This document shows, piece after piece, positions 43,247 through 54,187 of a stretch of 64,000 bases of DNA. The notes under the pieces are model-generated. The model saw nothing but the letters and a program-made list of their open reading frames with translations. It had not been told where the DNA came from and ran no database searches. The position numbers and the translations under genes were made by a program. This DNA comes from Nansenia antarctica (taxonomy: Eukaryota; Chordata; Actinopteri; Argentiniformes; Microstomatidae): the NCBI GenBank assembly GCA_963989245.1, contig OZ022355.1, forward strand, positions 23,026,809-23,090,808, read 5' to 3'. The stretch's first letter is position 1, and each line of letters opens with the position of its first letter.

Positions 43247-44767
43247 GATTGTTCGACACCCCTGGTCTATAACTGCCTTATCAATAACCTCCTGTACACC
43301 CCTGGTCTATAACTGCCTTATCAATAACCTCCTGTACACCCCTGGTCTATCACTGTCTTATCAATAACCTCCTGTACACCCCTGGTCTATAACTGCCTTA
43401 TCAATAACCTCCTGTACACCCCTGGTCTATCACTGTCTTATCAATAACCTCCTGTACACCCCTGGTCTATAACTGCCTTATCAATAACCTCCTGTACACC
43501 CCTGGTCTATAACTGTCTTATCAATAACCTCCTGTACACCCCTGGTCTATAACTGCCTTATCAATAACCTCCTGTACACCCCTGGTCTATAACTGTCTTA
43601 TCAATAACCTCCTGTACACCCCTGGTCTTTAACTGCCTTATCAATAACCTCCTGTACACCCCTGGTCTATAACTGTCTTATCAATAACCTCCTGTACACC
43701 CCTGGTCTATAACTGTCTTATCAATAACCTCCTGTACACCCCTGGTCTATAACTGCCTTATCAATAACCTCATATACACCCCTGGTCTATAACTGTCTTA
43801 TCAATAACCTCATATACACCCCTGGTCTATAACTGTCTTATCAATAACCTCCTGTACACCCCTGGTCTATAACTGTCTTATCAATAACCCCCTGTACACC
43901 CCTGGTCTATATCTGTCTTATCAATAACCTCCTATACACCCCTGGTCTATAACTGCCTTATCAATAACCTCCTGTACACCCCTGGTCTATAACTGCCTTA
44001 TCAATAACCTCCTGTACACCCCTGGTCTATAACTGTCTTATCAATAACCTCATATACACCCCTGGTCTATAACTGTCTTATCAATAACCTCCTGTACACC
44101 CCTGGTCTATAACTGTCTTATCAATAACCTCCTGTACACCCCTGGTCTATAACTGTCTTATCAATAACCTCCTATACACCCCTGGTCTATAACTGCCTTA
44201 TCAATAACCTCCTGTACACCCCTGGTCTATAACTGCCTTATCAACAACCTCCTGTACACCCCTGGTCTATAACTGTCTTATCAATAACCTCCTGTACACC
44301 CCTGGTCTATAACTGTCTTATCAATAACCTCCTGTACACCCCTGGTCTATAACTGTCTTATCAATAACCTCCTGTACACCCCTGGTCTATAACTGCCTTA
44401 TCAATAACCTCCTGTACACCTCTGGTCTATAACTGCCTTATCAATAACCTCCTGTACACCCCTGGTCTATAACTGCCTTATCAATAACCTCCTATACACC
44501 CCTGGTCTATAACTTACTGTCTTATCAATAACCTCCTATACACCCCTGGTCTATCACTGTCTTATCAATAACCTCCTGTACACCTCTGGTCTATAACTGC
44601 CTTATCAATAACCTCCTGCACACCCCTGGTCTATAACTGTCTTATCAATAACCTCCTATACACCCCTGGTCTATAACTGCCTTATCAATAACCTCATATA
44701 CACCCCTGGTCTATAACTTACTGTCTTATCAATAACCTCCTGTACACCCCTGGTCTATCACTGCCTC
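43247..44767. repeat. 40-bp satellite-like array, about 38 copies
   Basis: Unit cctggtctataactgcctta followed by tcaataacctcctgtacacc. Diagnostic variants are gccttatc/gtcttatc, cctgtaca/catataca/cctataca, and two 4-bp insertions (aacttactgtc). There are no unique spacers. Confidence 0.95.
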
Positions 44768-44837
44768 TGGAAAAGATAGCATCCACTATGGACTGCAGTG
44801 ACACTGGTCTCATACAAGTGATTTTTGAATTTTTTGA

Positions 44838-45486
44838 AATTTGCCAAAATCCCATGCAATATTCTTCTGTTGGTATTCACTCTCGTTTTGAGCTTCAAGT
44901 GCTGGCAGGTGTATGTCAGTCACAGGTGTGTGACTGGCACCTGAATGGCACCTAATTGACAGGAATGATATTCTGGGGCCAGTGGCAATCCCATATCTCC
45001 AGAATCTGGGACCTAACTCCATCCTCCATGATGACAACGCTCGCCCTCACAGAGCCAGGATCATCACAGAGCACCTCCAGTATTTGGGAGTGGAGAGGGT
45101 GGAATGGCCTGCCGTGAGTCCAGACCTCAACCCAATTGAACACTTGTGAGATGAGCTTGGGCATGCTGTACGTGCCAGAGTGACCAACGCAACCATGTTG
45201 GCTGACTTGCGGCAAATCCTAGTTGAGGAATGGGATGCCGTCCCACAGCAGTGTGTGACCAGGCTGGTGACCAGCATGAGGACGAGGTGGCAAACTGTTG
45301 TGACTGCGTATGGATCTTCCACACACTACTGAGGTCCCTGACAATGTAAAATGAATAAAGTGTAAAAATCGCCAATATGTGTTGTTTTTTCCTTATTACT
45401 GTGGGAGAGTGCAATCATCCAATCCACCAAGCAACTCAAAACGAGAGTGAATACCAACAGAAGAATATAGGGGATTTTGGCAAATA
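44838..45486 (+). mobile_element. Internally deleted Tc1-like transposon
   Basis: Inverted ends aaatttgccaaaatccc and ggggattttggcaaat with long arms (cttctgttggtattcactct, then cgttttgag) on both sides. The N-terminal half of the transposase is missing. Confidence 0.85.
44965..45315 (+). pseudogene. Tc1/mariner transposase C-terminal fragment
   Basis: The plus-strand frame reads ILHDDNARPHRARIITEHL, then VERVEWPAVSPDLNPIEHL, the second Asp and the Glu of the DDE triad. A TGA replaces the Trp codon expected right after PIEHL. It continues LADLRQILVEEWDAVPQQ and LVTSMRTRWQTVVTAYG. With the first catalytic Asp and the DNA-binding domain deleted, it cannot be functional. Confidence 0.9.
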
Positions 45487-46027
45487 TTTTTGGGCCGCTA
45501 CCCACACGTTTAGCTGTGTTGCTCATTCCACGAATGCATGATCCTTACAAGTTGTACCTCGTTGTAAAGGTGACTAATCAGGCTTTCCAACAATATAAAA
45601 TACAATACAACCAATTGGTATTATTAAAGGGGAGGAATAATCAACAAAAAAAGCCTTTCCGAACTTTTTTTTAGGGGTTTACATTAACGTTACATGCTTC
45701 TAAAACTGCGATCACCCCTTTCCATATTATTTAATATTTATATATTTACATATTACATATTTGTTGTTATTTATGGAAGTGTCCGGTTGCTGGAGGAACC
45801 AGGACGCCGGCTACACTGCACAGTTTAGCCCGAAATAGAGAGAGTGCATTATCCCGCTAATAGAATACAGTTCCAGTAATAACACTTTTATCTCTATATT
45901 GTAATCATTCTCTTCATCTGTTTTTAAATGTTGATCTATTTATATCGATCTATTCTTGCCAATTCCTTATTACCAGTGGAAAGGGGGAAGGCTAAAACAC
46001 TTTAGGACTTTCCGTTCAACTGAGTTT
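45487..46027. other. Stretch without recognisable genes
   Basis: AT-rich sequence with no domain-bearing frame, terminal repeat or tandem repeat that I could support. Confidence 0.5.
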
Positions 46028-46577
46028 ATCTCGCATTTCCCCCGTTGATGTGACGAACTGAAAGCGGCAAGTAACAGGCACTTAACGTTACATGTTTTAA
46101 GGCTGATCTGTGCATGATAATGCTGCATTTTGACATATTTCTTATCGCATTCTTATGACACGTAACTCCTCCTACAGTCCCGGGTCGCTCCGTATAATGG
46201 AGAAGCGTTTCTGAAAGTACGGCACGGGTCGGATACAAATGCGGCCCGGTTCGGCTCGCATCAGCCCGGTAGTGGAAAAGCGCCATAAGTGACATTTTCC
46301 GAGAGCGAAATCTGTTGTGGTATTTAAAAATGGCGGCTAGCGAAGAAATCTATGAACATGGGATGACGATTTCCATTGACCAATCAATGGTGTGCAGCGT
46401 CACACGTCACACGCAGCCTGGCAAAAAAGTACCTTTACCCAACTTTCGCTACCCATCACGAACAGGAACTAAAAATGGTACTGTGGCCTGGTTCAGCTCG
46501 GTTGGCAGTGGAGAAAGGCAAAAGAACAGGGCCAGCCCAGGTCGACCCGGGTTGGCCCTATAGTGGAAAAGCACCAT
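46028..46577. mobile_element. Rearranged copy of the 10-11.7 kb DNA element
   Basis: 46310-46575 is an inverted match to 10009-10275 (shared gacgatttccattgaccaat, gcgtcacacgtcacacgcag). It ends ctatagtggaaaagcaccat. The left part (46150-46285) resembles the right end of the first copy. The left junction and target duplication are unclear. Confidence 0.6.
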
Positions 46578-47150
46578 TAGTAACAACTTGCACATTACTA
46601 AGTATTTACTAGCTAAGATTGGCAAAAGATTGGTGTGGTGCAACCGAAATTAGTAAACAACTTGTTTGAAACTAGCTAGTAACAACTAGGGGTTTAGTTA
46701 CTACTAAATGCCTGCATTTAGTAATGACTTACGCCAAATTGGTGCAACCCAGTCCTGGTCACTGGGCCATCTTTGTAGGTAGTGTCAACAATGCCTATGT
46801 CAAAGAGATGACTTGGGCAGATAGTGATTTTGGAATGTAACAAGCATTCTGATGGCATAGGCAATAATGCACAGTGAATCAGCAGTGTTAGGAGAGTAGA
46901 GTTAGGCAGATATCTACATTTGGCCTGTAGTGGCTTCAAACTATTTAGTAACCACCGTCCAGGCAAGACCACATCCAAATATTCAAACCAACAAAATCGT
47001 TTATCCAGTCCAGGTAGAATTGCAACAAAAATATGGATTTATTCTCCTTTAAATATAAACATAAAATTCACATTTTCAATGGCATCTTTAGAAAATAGAA
47101 AAATAACAAAATAAAAAAACTCACCAGCCGCCGCTGATTTGGCAGTATAG
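46578..47150. other. Unclassified, with inverted gtgcaacc motifs
   Basis: Contains ttggtgtggtgcaacc and gccaaattggtgcaacc with taac/agtaa repeats around 46600-46750, suggesting a decayed MITE. No gene was recognised. Confidence 0.35.
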
Positions 47151-47154
47151 CCCA

Positions 47155-47362
47155 CAGTAGTTCACAGTATATATCTCAGTATATTTCTCAATATATTTCT
47201 CAATATAAATCACAGTATATTTCTCAATATAAATCACAGTATATTTCTCAATATAAATCACAGTATATTTCTCAATATAAATCACAGTATATTTCTCAAT
47301 GTAAATCACAGTATATTTCTCAATATAAATAACAGTATATTGCTCAGCATAAATCACAGTAG
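47155..47362. repeat. 24-bp minisatellite, about 8 copies
   Basis: Unit cagtatatttctcaatataa followed by atca, degenerate at both ends. Confidence 0.9.
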
Positions 47363-47399
47363 CCTATATTTCTTTAATTCTCAGTATAACTCACAGTAG

Positions 47400-47845
47400 C
47401 CTATATATTAGATCTTGACTCTACGTGCCTTCATAGCAGCAAAATCATTGATTACAGGCCAGTGAGACGCTCCTGGGACATTGTGGATCGTAAGTACGTT
47501 TTAATTAGTTTTAACTTTGAAACGCTCCTCTCTGCACTGGCTACAGTTACTGGTAGGGGTTAACGCAATACGAAGGGCTGTCCAGAGATTGGGGGTAAAC
47601 CTCTTTCAAACCTCTTTCAAACGCTGCCTATATATTAGATCTTGACTCTACGTGCCTTCATAGCAGCAAAATCATTGATTACAGGCCAGTGAGACGCTCC
47701 TGGGACATTGTGGATCGTAAGTACGTTTTAATTAGTTTTAACTTTGAAACGCTCCTCTCTGCACTGGCTACAGTTACTGGTAGGGGTTAACGCAATACGA
47801 AGGGCTGTCCAGAGATTGGGGGTAAACCTCTTTCAAACGCTGGGT
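47400..47845. repeat. 227-bp direct tandem duplication
   Basis: The block from cctatatattagatcttgac to gggggtaaacctctttcaaa occurs at 47400 and 47627, apparently identical except for an extra cctctttcaaa in the first copy. Confidence 0.92.
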
Positions 47846-49532
47846 GTGAATGAATGATAGGAAGTCCAGCAGGGACATATTGGGTGAAGGCAATTGTGGT
47901 ACGTTTGTTAATTCCTGGGCTAGCTCCCTACCGTTGATGTCAGGATCACGGTTTGTTGTTAGAGCAGCACTAAGTGTCTCACACTGACTTGACAGTTCAT
48001 CATGTGTGTCAGATTAGTAAAGTTTTTCAGCAAACTGAACTTGTCTCTCACCTCGGACAGACAGACAGGCAAACCTTTCCTCAACAGACGATTTGGCCGC
48101 ATCTACAACAGTGTTAAAGAATGTCACCTCTAACCTCTTCAACGCATCTGTGAGAGGCTCATCACATGACTCGTAGTCAAACTGAGCTGCTGTGGACACC
48201 TGTGACTCTGTAGTCGGCAAGGAATCTCTGTGTCTTCCCGAGTAGATCAACGGCTATCTAACTGCATTTTTTTTCAGATGACTGCATAAGTTTGCTGACA
48301 TGCTGGATCTTTGCTTTACTTGATCCTCTTAAAGCGCTGTTTCTCTGTGCTAGAGATTGGATGATGGCCACTGAACGAGTAAGAACATCCCTCCAACGCC
48401 TCTTCTCAGCCTCTAGTAGTGACACTTCCTGCCTGTCTATAGTCTCCCCCCTTTTTGAGACGCAAATCTAACTCCTTCTAGGCTGCCATATGCTTGGTGT
48501 GTTCAGGTGAGCTCTCATGGGTTTTCAAGAAAGATTGTGCATTCTTCCAATCACTTACCCCCCCTTTGACTAAATTATGTTCTTTCTTTTTAAGTTATTT
48601 TTTCTGAGTGGGGCAGTCCCACTCATATTTTTTTATTTTTTATTGACAGATACAGTAGAGATTTAGACAGGAAGGATGGGTGAGAGAGAGAGGAGGGATG
48701 ACATGCAGGATATGTCCCCGGACGGAATCGAACCGGGGACCGGTTACATGGTCAACGCTTAACCCGCTACGCCACCTAAGCGCCCCCTAAATTATGTTAT
48801 TTTCGAGAAAACAATTTGTAGCAAAAACAAAAAAAAGTGCTTTTGCTTTTGGGGGAATACGTCAACCAGCTTCCCCTCATTGTCTCACCATTCACCAATG
48901 TTCTAAAGAAGTAGTGGTAGTGGCATGCTCTGGCATCTTCTCTTTTGGGGAAGGTGTAGTCAGATTTAGGCTGTAGTGGACCTCTGCTCACAAGATCAGT
49001 TCTTACTGTGTCTGATAAGACAGAGGGCCAGTCAGCTGGGTCAGGAGGTGGAGCTTGGCTGGCAGCTGGGTCAGGGGGTGGAGCTTGGCTGGCTTCAACT
49101 GTGGGACAAGGCTCTGTTTCAGGTACAGCCTGAGTAGAAGGACCTTTAAACAGACATATAAGACACTATTAATGTCCTGCAATGTCACACATGACATACA
49201 CATGACAATAACACAGAGTAAACTATGAAACATTATTTTTCTCTCACCAGCAGTAGTAGAACAAACTTGAGTAGAAGGACCTGGGTCAGGGTCCTCTTGA
49301 GTAGAAGGACCTTCAAGCAGACATATGAGATAATATATAATAACCAGACCTTTACCTTAAACGGACATACTGTATATCTGCAATGTCACACAAATAATTG
49401 TGCTCCTACATAACACAGTATAAAGTATGAAACATTACTCACCAGCAGCAGTAGTAGGATCTACTTGAGGAGGTGGCTGGGTTGTCACATCAGCTGGAGG
49501 TGGGGGCCCACTCAGGAATTTCAACAAAGCTC
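47840..49532 (-). pseudogene. Decayed TTF/ZMYM1-like hAT transposase gene
   Basis: Minus strand. Small exons 49532-49443 and 49310-49248 and the start of exon 49143 join in phase and encode proline/serine-rich sequence (GPSTQEDPDPGPSTQ). The third exon continues DPADWPSVLSDTVRTDLVSR and then a TTF-type zinc finger (GSWLTYSPKSKSTFFCFCY). A SINE interrupts here. Beyond it come SDWKNAQSFLKTHESSPEHT, a TAG, EAEKRRWRDVLTRSVAIIQS, then KRLEVTFFNTVVDAAKSSVE, a TAA, and NMSLLDFLSF. This is the domain order of ZMYM1-like hAT transposases. At least two stops and the SINE make it non-functional. The C-terminal hAT domain is not seen. Confidence 0.8.
48582..48786 (-). mobile_element. tRNA-derived SINE inserted in the TTF finger
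   Basis: On the minus strand an A-box-like tggcgtagcgggttaag is followed by the B box ggttcgattcc, a body with (ga)n, and an AT-rich tail. A 12-bp target duplication, ctaaattatgtt, lies at 48570-48581 and 48787-48798. Box spacing is that of Pol III tRNA-type promoters. The tail region contains a short hairpin (gagtgggg...cccactc). Confidence 0.88.
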
Positions 49533-50011
49533 CTACAGGAATACAGCCAAAGCATACCATTAATTAACTTAATCAAATAAGTGTAACGTTACATGATGTA
49601 GGCTATATTGAGACAATTTCAGAGGGATTTATTCTATTCTGAAACTAAAAAATATTATATGTTGAATCGTTTGCGATGCTGCAATTTAAGCAATCTAGTT
49701 CATAGTTACCATATTGACCCGAATATAAGACAACCGTTGGTACCGGTTACTTTACATTCGGTACCTACCGAACCGAATTGCAACAGAGATTTCGGTGCCT
49801 CGTTTCGGTTCCTCTGTCGCCCCCTGGTGTCCGAAACGGACGTTACATGCAAAAGTCAACCGCACGTGACATCGCCTGTTAAACTTCCACTCAGTGCATG
49901 TAATCCGAGACTGAATAGCTCTCAACAAGTGCGAGGCAACGCGCTTGCAAAACAGTTTTGTGATTGGTCTGAATTTAGCGGGAAATATGGATTTCAGGAA
50001 ATCCCTCTCCT

Positions 50012-50206
50012 TTGCGTCTCTCCAATCTCTTTAACAACGTTTTATTGGCAGGGGGAAAGAATTGGAGTCGAATTTTTATTGACAACGGATTTACATGCTG
50101 GAAAAACATGCAGCTAAAATTCAGGGAACATTTGGACAATAAGAGACACACGGAAGCTGTGGTCGCATGGTCTAATTACAGGGCAATATGCGCAGTGCAA
50201 AAATAA
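50012..50206 (+). pseudogene. TTF-type zinc finger fragment
   Basis: The frame reads DNGFTCWKNMQLKFREHLDN and RHTEAVVAW, matching the GFTNWK...H..S..H..A pattern at the end of TTF zinc fingers in hAT proteins. No catalytic domain follows. Confidence 0.6.
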
Positions 50207-50444
50207 TCTAAAATCATCACAAACAGAACGGCGGAGGTATGGGAAAACAGGACTCAAAGGTGTCATCAAAGGTAAAAGTTGGTTTTCTTTAACTCAGCTG
50301 ATGCATTACCTTGCTGTTGATTGTTTAGCGAATGCTTCATCTGACTGTCACACTGTGATTTTACTTGTGTAAACAGTTAATTAGCCCGTTTTGTGCGTGT
50401 ACTCTCATGTAGGCCTACTTCATATTGATGAGCTGATAATCTTT

Positions 50445-50446
<2 letters not shown>

Positions 50447-50513
<67 letters not shown>

Positions 50514-50516
50514 TGT
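50447..50516. repeat. (GT)n microsatellite
   Basis: GT repeats interrupted by tatg. Confidence 0.92.
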
Positions 50517-50631
50517 ATGTGACTGTCAGTCACAAGTTTATATTCTACGGATGTTGTTCAGTGCTGTATGCGCGTTCCCGGTTCTGTGTGTACTCTTGTG
50601 TACTTCATATTCAATGAGCTGATTATCTTTC

Positions 50632-50633
<2 letters not shown>

Positions 50634-50689
<56 letters not shown>
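50634..50689. repeat. (GT)n microsatellite, left of the LTR-like unit
   Basis: About 28 GT units; the tract resumes at 51629-51673 after the LTR-like unit. Confidence 0.92.
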
Positions 50690-50694
<5 letters not shown>

Positions 50695-51625
50695 CGGAGT
50701 AGAAAGGTCAAGTTCAATTATAGCTAAAATAGGTATAAACTGCGCCCTCTAGGGGTTTAATGACGTGGTATATCCGGGGTGTGTCCGTGACCCGGATGCT
50801 GTGTAAATATAGCTGGACAGTGCAATTGCACGGGACGTAACATGATCTCCCTCAGTTCATTCTTAACCACTGATGCGGTAAGGTCATGTTTTCTGCAGGG
50901 TCTGAGATCGCATATAATTTAAGAGATTAATAATGTACCTATGTTTTATTTGAATGTTTGATAAGTAAGATAGCTGTTTTGAGTTTCCCATTCATAGTAT
51001 GTTAGTTTGGAACATATCACAAGTTTGTTAATGTGAGTTTTCTGTTGTTAACAATGATGGCGCTAACGTGAATGTCCGTGTGTAACATCATTTTAGAATG
51101 TAGCTCGATGACCCTGCAAGTCCCGTGTCCAGAATTTGATGCACTGTTTTCTACAGGTAATATTATTATTGTTGTGTTATTATATGTCTGTTGTTCTGTT
51201 AGTAGACCGTATTGTATGAGGTTGGGTCTTCCACCTCGCTAGTTTGCAACACGCTCGCGGCTTACCTAGCAGTCAGGTTGCAGCCATTGTTGCACGTGGT
51301 GCGCATGCGTATTCCAAGTGCGTGGTTTTTCCATGCATTTGGATGTTATGATTTCTTGTTGTTGTTGTTAAATGAATACCACTATATGATCACACAAGTG
51401 AAGATTTATGTAGTCTACACATTTTGTATTTTTGTTTCATATTATTGTTATAATTTGTGTAGTATGAGTGACTACTGTATGCTCAGTTCATTCTTAACCA
51501 CTGATGCGAATGTAGCTCGATGACCCTGCAAGTCCCGTGTCCAGAATTTGATGCACTGTTTTCTACAGAATAAATGAACGTGAGCCATCCAGCTGAGAGT
51601 GATTCATGAAAAGATACACCCCGTC

Positions 51626-51628
<3 letters not shown>
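50690..51628 (+). mobile_element. LTR-like unit inserted in a (GT)n tract
   Basis: Borders TGTAACGGAG and CCCCGTCACA; the GT repeat continues on both sides, consistent with insertion into it. A TATA-like taaatata lies at about 50813 and AATAAA at 51569. It contains two versions of the same short exons, one with a GT-AG intron and one without (see findings). No coding domain is present. A solo LTR is the simplest reading; a retrocopied transcript is another. Confidence 0.5.
50878..51096 (+). other. GT-AG intron inside the LTR-like unit
   Basis: Donor gatgcg|gtaagg and acceptor cattttag|aatgtag. The same flanks are joined without these 219 bases at 51508/51509. Confidence 0.75.

Positions 51629-51673
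<45 letters not shown>
51629..51673. repeat. (GT)n microsatellite, right of the LTR-like unit
   Basis: Continuation of the GT tract. Confidence 0.92.
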
Positions 51674-51674
<1 letters not shown>

Positions 51675-51870
51675 TTGGGCGTATCTGTCAGTCACATGTA
51701 TATTACTGTAACCTATGTTCAGTGCTGTAGTTCCCCATGTTCTGCTGCAGCTGTAGCATCAGGATATGTTGGTATTTGATCACCTTATATAAAACATCGC
51801 CGCTCTGCATTAATAGCGTGCACTCGGAAAATCGCGTCAGTGACCACTGATGTGAAAAATCCTGGATTTC

Positions 51871-53870
51871 AATACTCTCAGAGACCTGTATGACAATGAT
51901 GGCCTAGTTTCATTTCAGCACCTCCAAACTAAGTTTGTCCTTCCAGCGTCATCCTATTTTGTCTATCTACAGCTGAGGTCCTCACTCAAGGCCTATGGAG
52001 CGCCTTGGCGCTCCCCACTTCCAACTCACCCCATGATAGCCTGGATTGAACATACCCCAACCTCTCGTGGCTGTGTATCCAGAACAGGGGCGGCGCTAGG
52101 GGGTGGCTACTGGGGCTCAAGCCCCGGATGTTTTCTGAAAAGCCCCGAATGTTTTACTTAAAAAAAAAAAGAAAAAAAAAATTCTTGAGTAACGTGCAGT
52201 ACCGGAGTCCAACAGAGAGGCAGCAGCTGCGCGACATTAGCCTGCGTACTGCGTAGCCTGCCCTGCCCTGAAGAAGAAGTGATCTCAATCAGTGCCTGAC
52301 TTGCAAAATTGTAAGGATGGATATCCCAAAGTTGTTTTCAACAAAACAAGCGCCAAGAACTGTTGCAGCAGCAGTATCAGCAGCAAGAATGACATCACCA
52401 GCAGTGATGACATAGATGATGTTTCAGGTTTGTGAATCTTATTAGAAAGGTGACTGACTCACTGACACTACTTTTCCGGTTTGCTGATGCTAGCTGGCTA
52501 TCATAACATAACGTTATGTTATAATGAAAATGAAACATAGCAAGGTACTGTTACGGTACATGGTAAGAAATCAAACAAAGGATAATACTTATACAAATAA
52601 AGTGAATAACAGGCTGATAGTCTTTGATATCTGCACTCTGGTTGACTGAGTAACAAGTGAAAAAGAATGATGTAACGTTAATGTTACAGCTAGTAAACAT
52701 GGAGTAACCACATTAAGTATGCCCTTATGGTAGTATGTATGTATACAGAACATGACTCAAATCTATCCTAAGATGTAACGCTAACTAACTAAGTTTGTTT
52801 AATGTCCCAGGGGGGATTTGATTTCACAGTACTATACACAGGCCAACAATGCATGTAATATATCGTCATATAACACAGGACAAGACTCTAAATACAATAT
52901 AAGTGGTGAGCACAGAGTCTGCCCTGATATACATACTGTAACATAACTAGCCTCAGCCCATCAATTATGTAATTCTATACAAATATAAATGATGGTGACT
53001 GACTGACAGGGGGAGCTACGTGTGCTGACCTCCCTCTGTGCCCAGAACCACCACAATTAGTTTGCTTCATTAAAGGGTGTGAATGTATATGTGTTCTCCA
53101 GTGCCTTTTGTCTGCTTTAAGGTGGTGGTAAGTTGAAGGTTGAAGGCAAAATTTTCCGGCGCGCTCCGCACGCACACATTACATTCTCCCTCTGGGCTAA
53201 GCCCCGGATCTCCTACGATCCTAAATCCGCCCCTGATTCAGAATATATCGCAATCTAATGGACGCAATTAAAAAACCACTTGCGGTTGAGGCTTTATGGA
53301 GCCGAGAGCTTGGTGAATTGGATTTCCACCCAAACTGGGACACAATGGTCTAATCCCAATTCAACGTCCAAAAACTTAGCTCATCAGTTAATTCATTTTA
53401 AAGTCATCCACAGGGCCTATGCTACACCATATAGAAGATACTTAATGAAACTACAACCCAACTACTACTGTCAATTCTGCCCTACCCCCACAACGGGTTA
53501 ATTTCTCCATATGTTCTGGGAGTGTCCAGTCGTGGCCAATTTTTGGAACCATGTAAATTCTGTAATGTCCAAGTTATTTAAGATTGACTATGTTCCTAAT
53601 CCATGTTTATGTTTGCTCAATGATGACTCTGATTTCGATTTAAGTATTACGCAAAAGAAAATGCTATTTGCTGGTTTCACCTCTGCAAAAAAAACTATTC
53701 TTCAACATTGGATGACACCTGATTTCAGTATGAACACTTTTTGGTTTTACTCTTTACAGAGGATTGTGAATCTTGAGTGTACAACGGCCAGATTGAACAA
53801 AGCAAGGCCCAGTACAGTTGATGCGTGGAAGGCTTATTCATTGAACTTGACTAACCTGACTGCTCTATGA
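51871..53870 (+). pseudogene. L1 ORF2 C-terminal domain (split, with stops)
   Basis: The first part (51871-52084) reads LRDLYDNDGLVSFQHLQTKF and KAYGAPWRSPL, a typical post-RT region. After the hAT, the second part (53244-53870) contains HFKVIHRAYATPYRRYLMK, then YYCQFCP and HMFWECPVVANFWNHV. This is the CX2C...HX3-4C motif at the end of L1 ORF2. A TAA at 53499-53501 and at least one frameshift separate the segments. Endonuclease and RT are absent. Confidence 0.82.
52085..53235 (+). mobile_element. 1.15-kb hAT element nested in the L1
   Basis: Inverted termini CAGGGGCGG and CCGCCCCTG, with gccccgga motifs near both ends. The target duplication atccagaa/attcagaa (52077-52084, 53236-53243) has one mismatch. 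A short start-like frame at about 52317 (MDIPKLFSTKQAPRT) resembles the N-terminus of TTF-type hAT proteins; the rest of the transposase is deleted. Confidence 0.85.
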
Positions 53871-54187
53871 TTTGATTTTCCATTTACCCCAATCCGGATT
53901 GTGTTGTATTTCTACTATTTGGCTGTGACTTGTCTGCTACACTACCCCTTTTCTTTTTTGTTTTCTTTCTTTTTTCCCTCACCTCCCTTCTTGTTCTGTA
54001 TTGTCATTGTTATGTGTTGATAAAAGCAATAAAAAATCTTGATCACAAAACAAAACAAAAAAATCCTGGATTTCTATATAGATTTTTATTTATTTATCAA
54101 AAGTACCGATTTAAGTATTTTAAAGTACCGATTTGGCACCGGTATCGAATAAAACCAAACGGTACCCAACCCTATTGGGCATACATT

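Larger units (their letters stand above)
51871..54058 (+). mobile_element. 5'-truncated L1-clade 3' end with 16-bp target duplication
   Basis: The duplication aaaaatcctggatttc lies at 51855-51870 and 54059-54074. The element ends with aaaagcaataaaaaatcttg and an A-rich tail. It is interrupted by a hAT element at 52085-53235. A target duplication of this length and an A-rich tail are the marks of L1-type target-primed insertion. Confidence 0.9.
49730..54175. mobile_element. Possible outer hAT-like element with ggtacc-rich ends
   Basis: The left side has gttggtaccggttac and ttcggtacctaccgaacc. The right side ends ggcaccggtatcg ... acggtacccaaccct at 54175, resembling a widespread fish element beginning AGGGTTGGGTACC. 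The left terminus is not intact. It would enclose the TTF-like fragment at 50012-50206, GT repeats, an LTR-like unit and an L1 copy. Confidence 0.4.

Noticed and set aside
43247..44767. Regular repeats resembling a CRISPR array
   Set aside because: Units are contiguous with no unique spacers, no cas-like genes are present, and the surroundings are a vertebrate genome.
49608..50117. A 169-codon frame near the ggtacc-rich region as a host gene
   Set aside because: It crosses the repeat-like ggtaccggttac region; only the neighbouring frame at 50012-50206 carries a recognisable motif.
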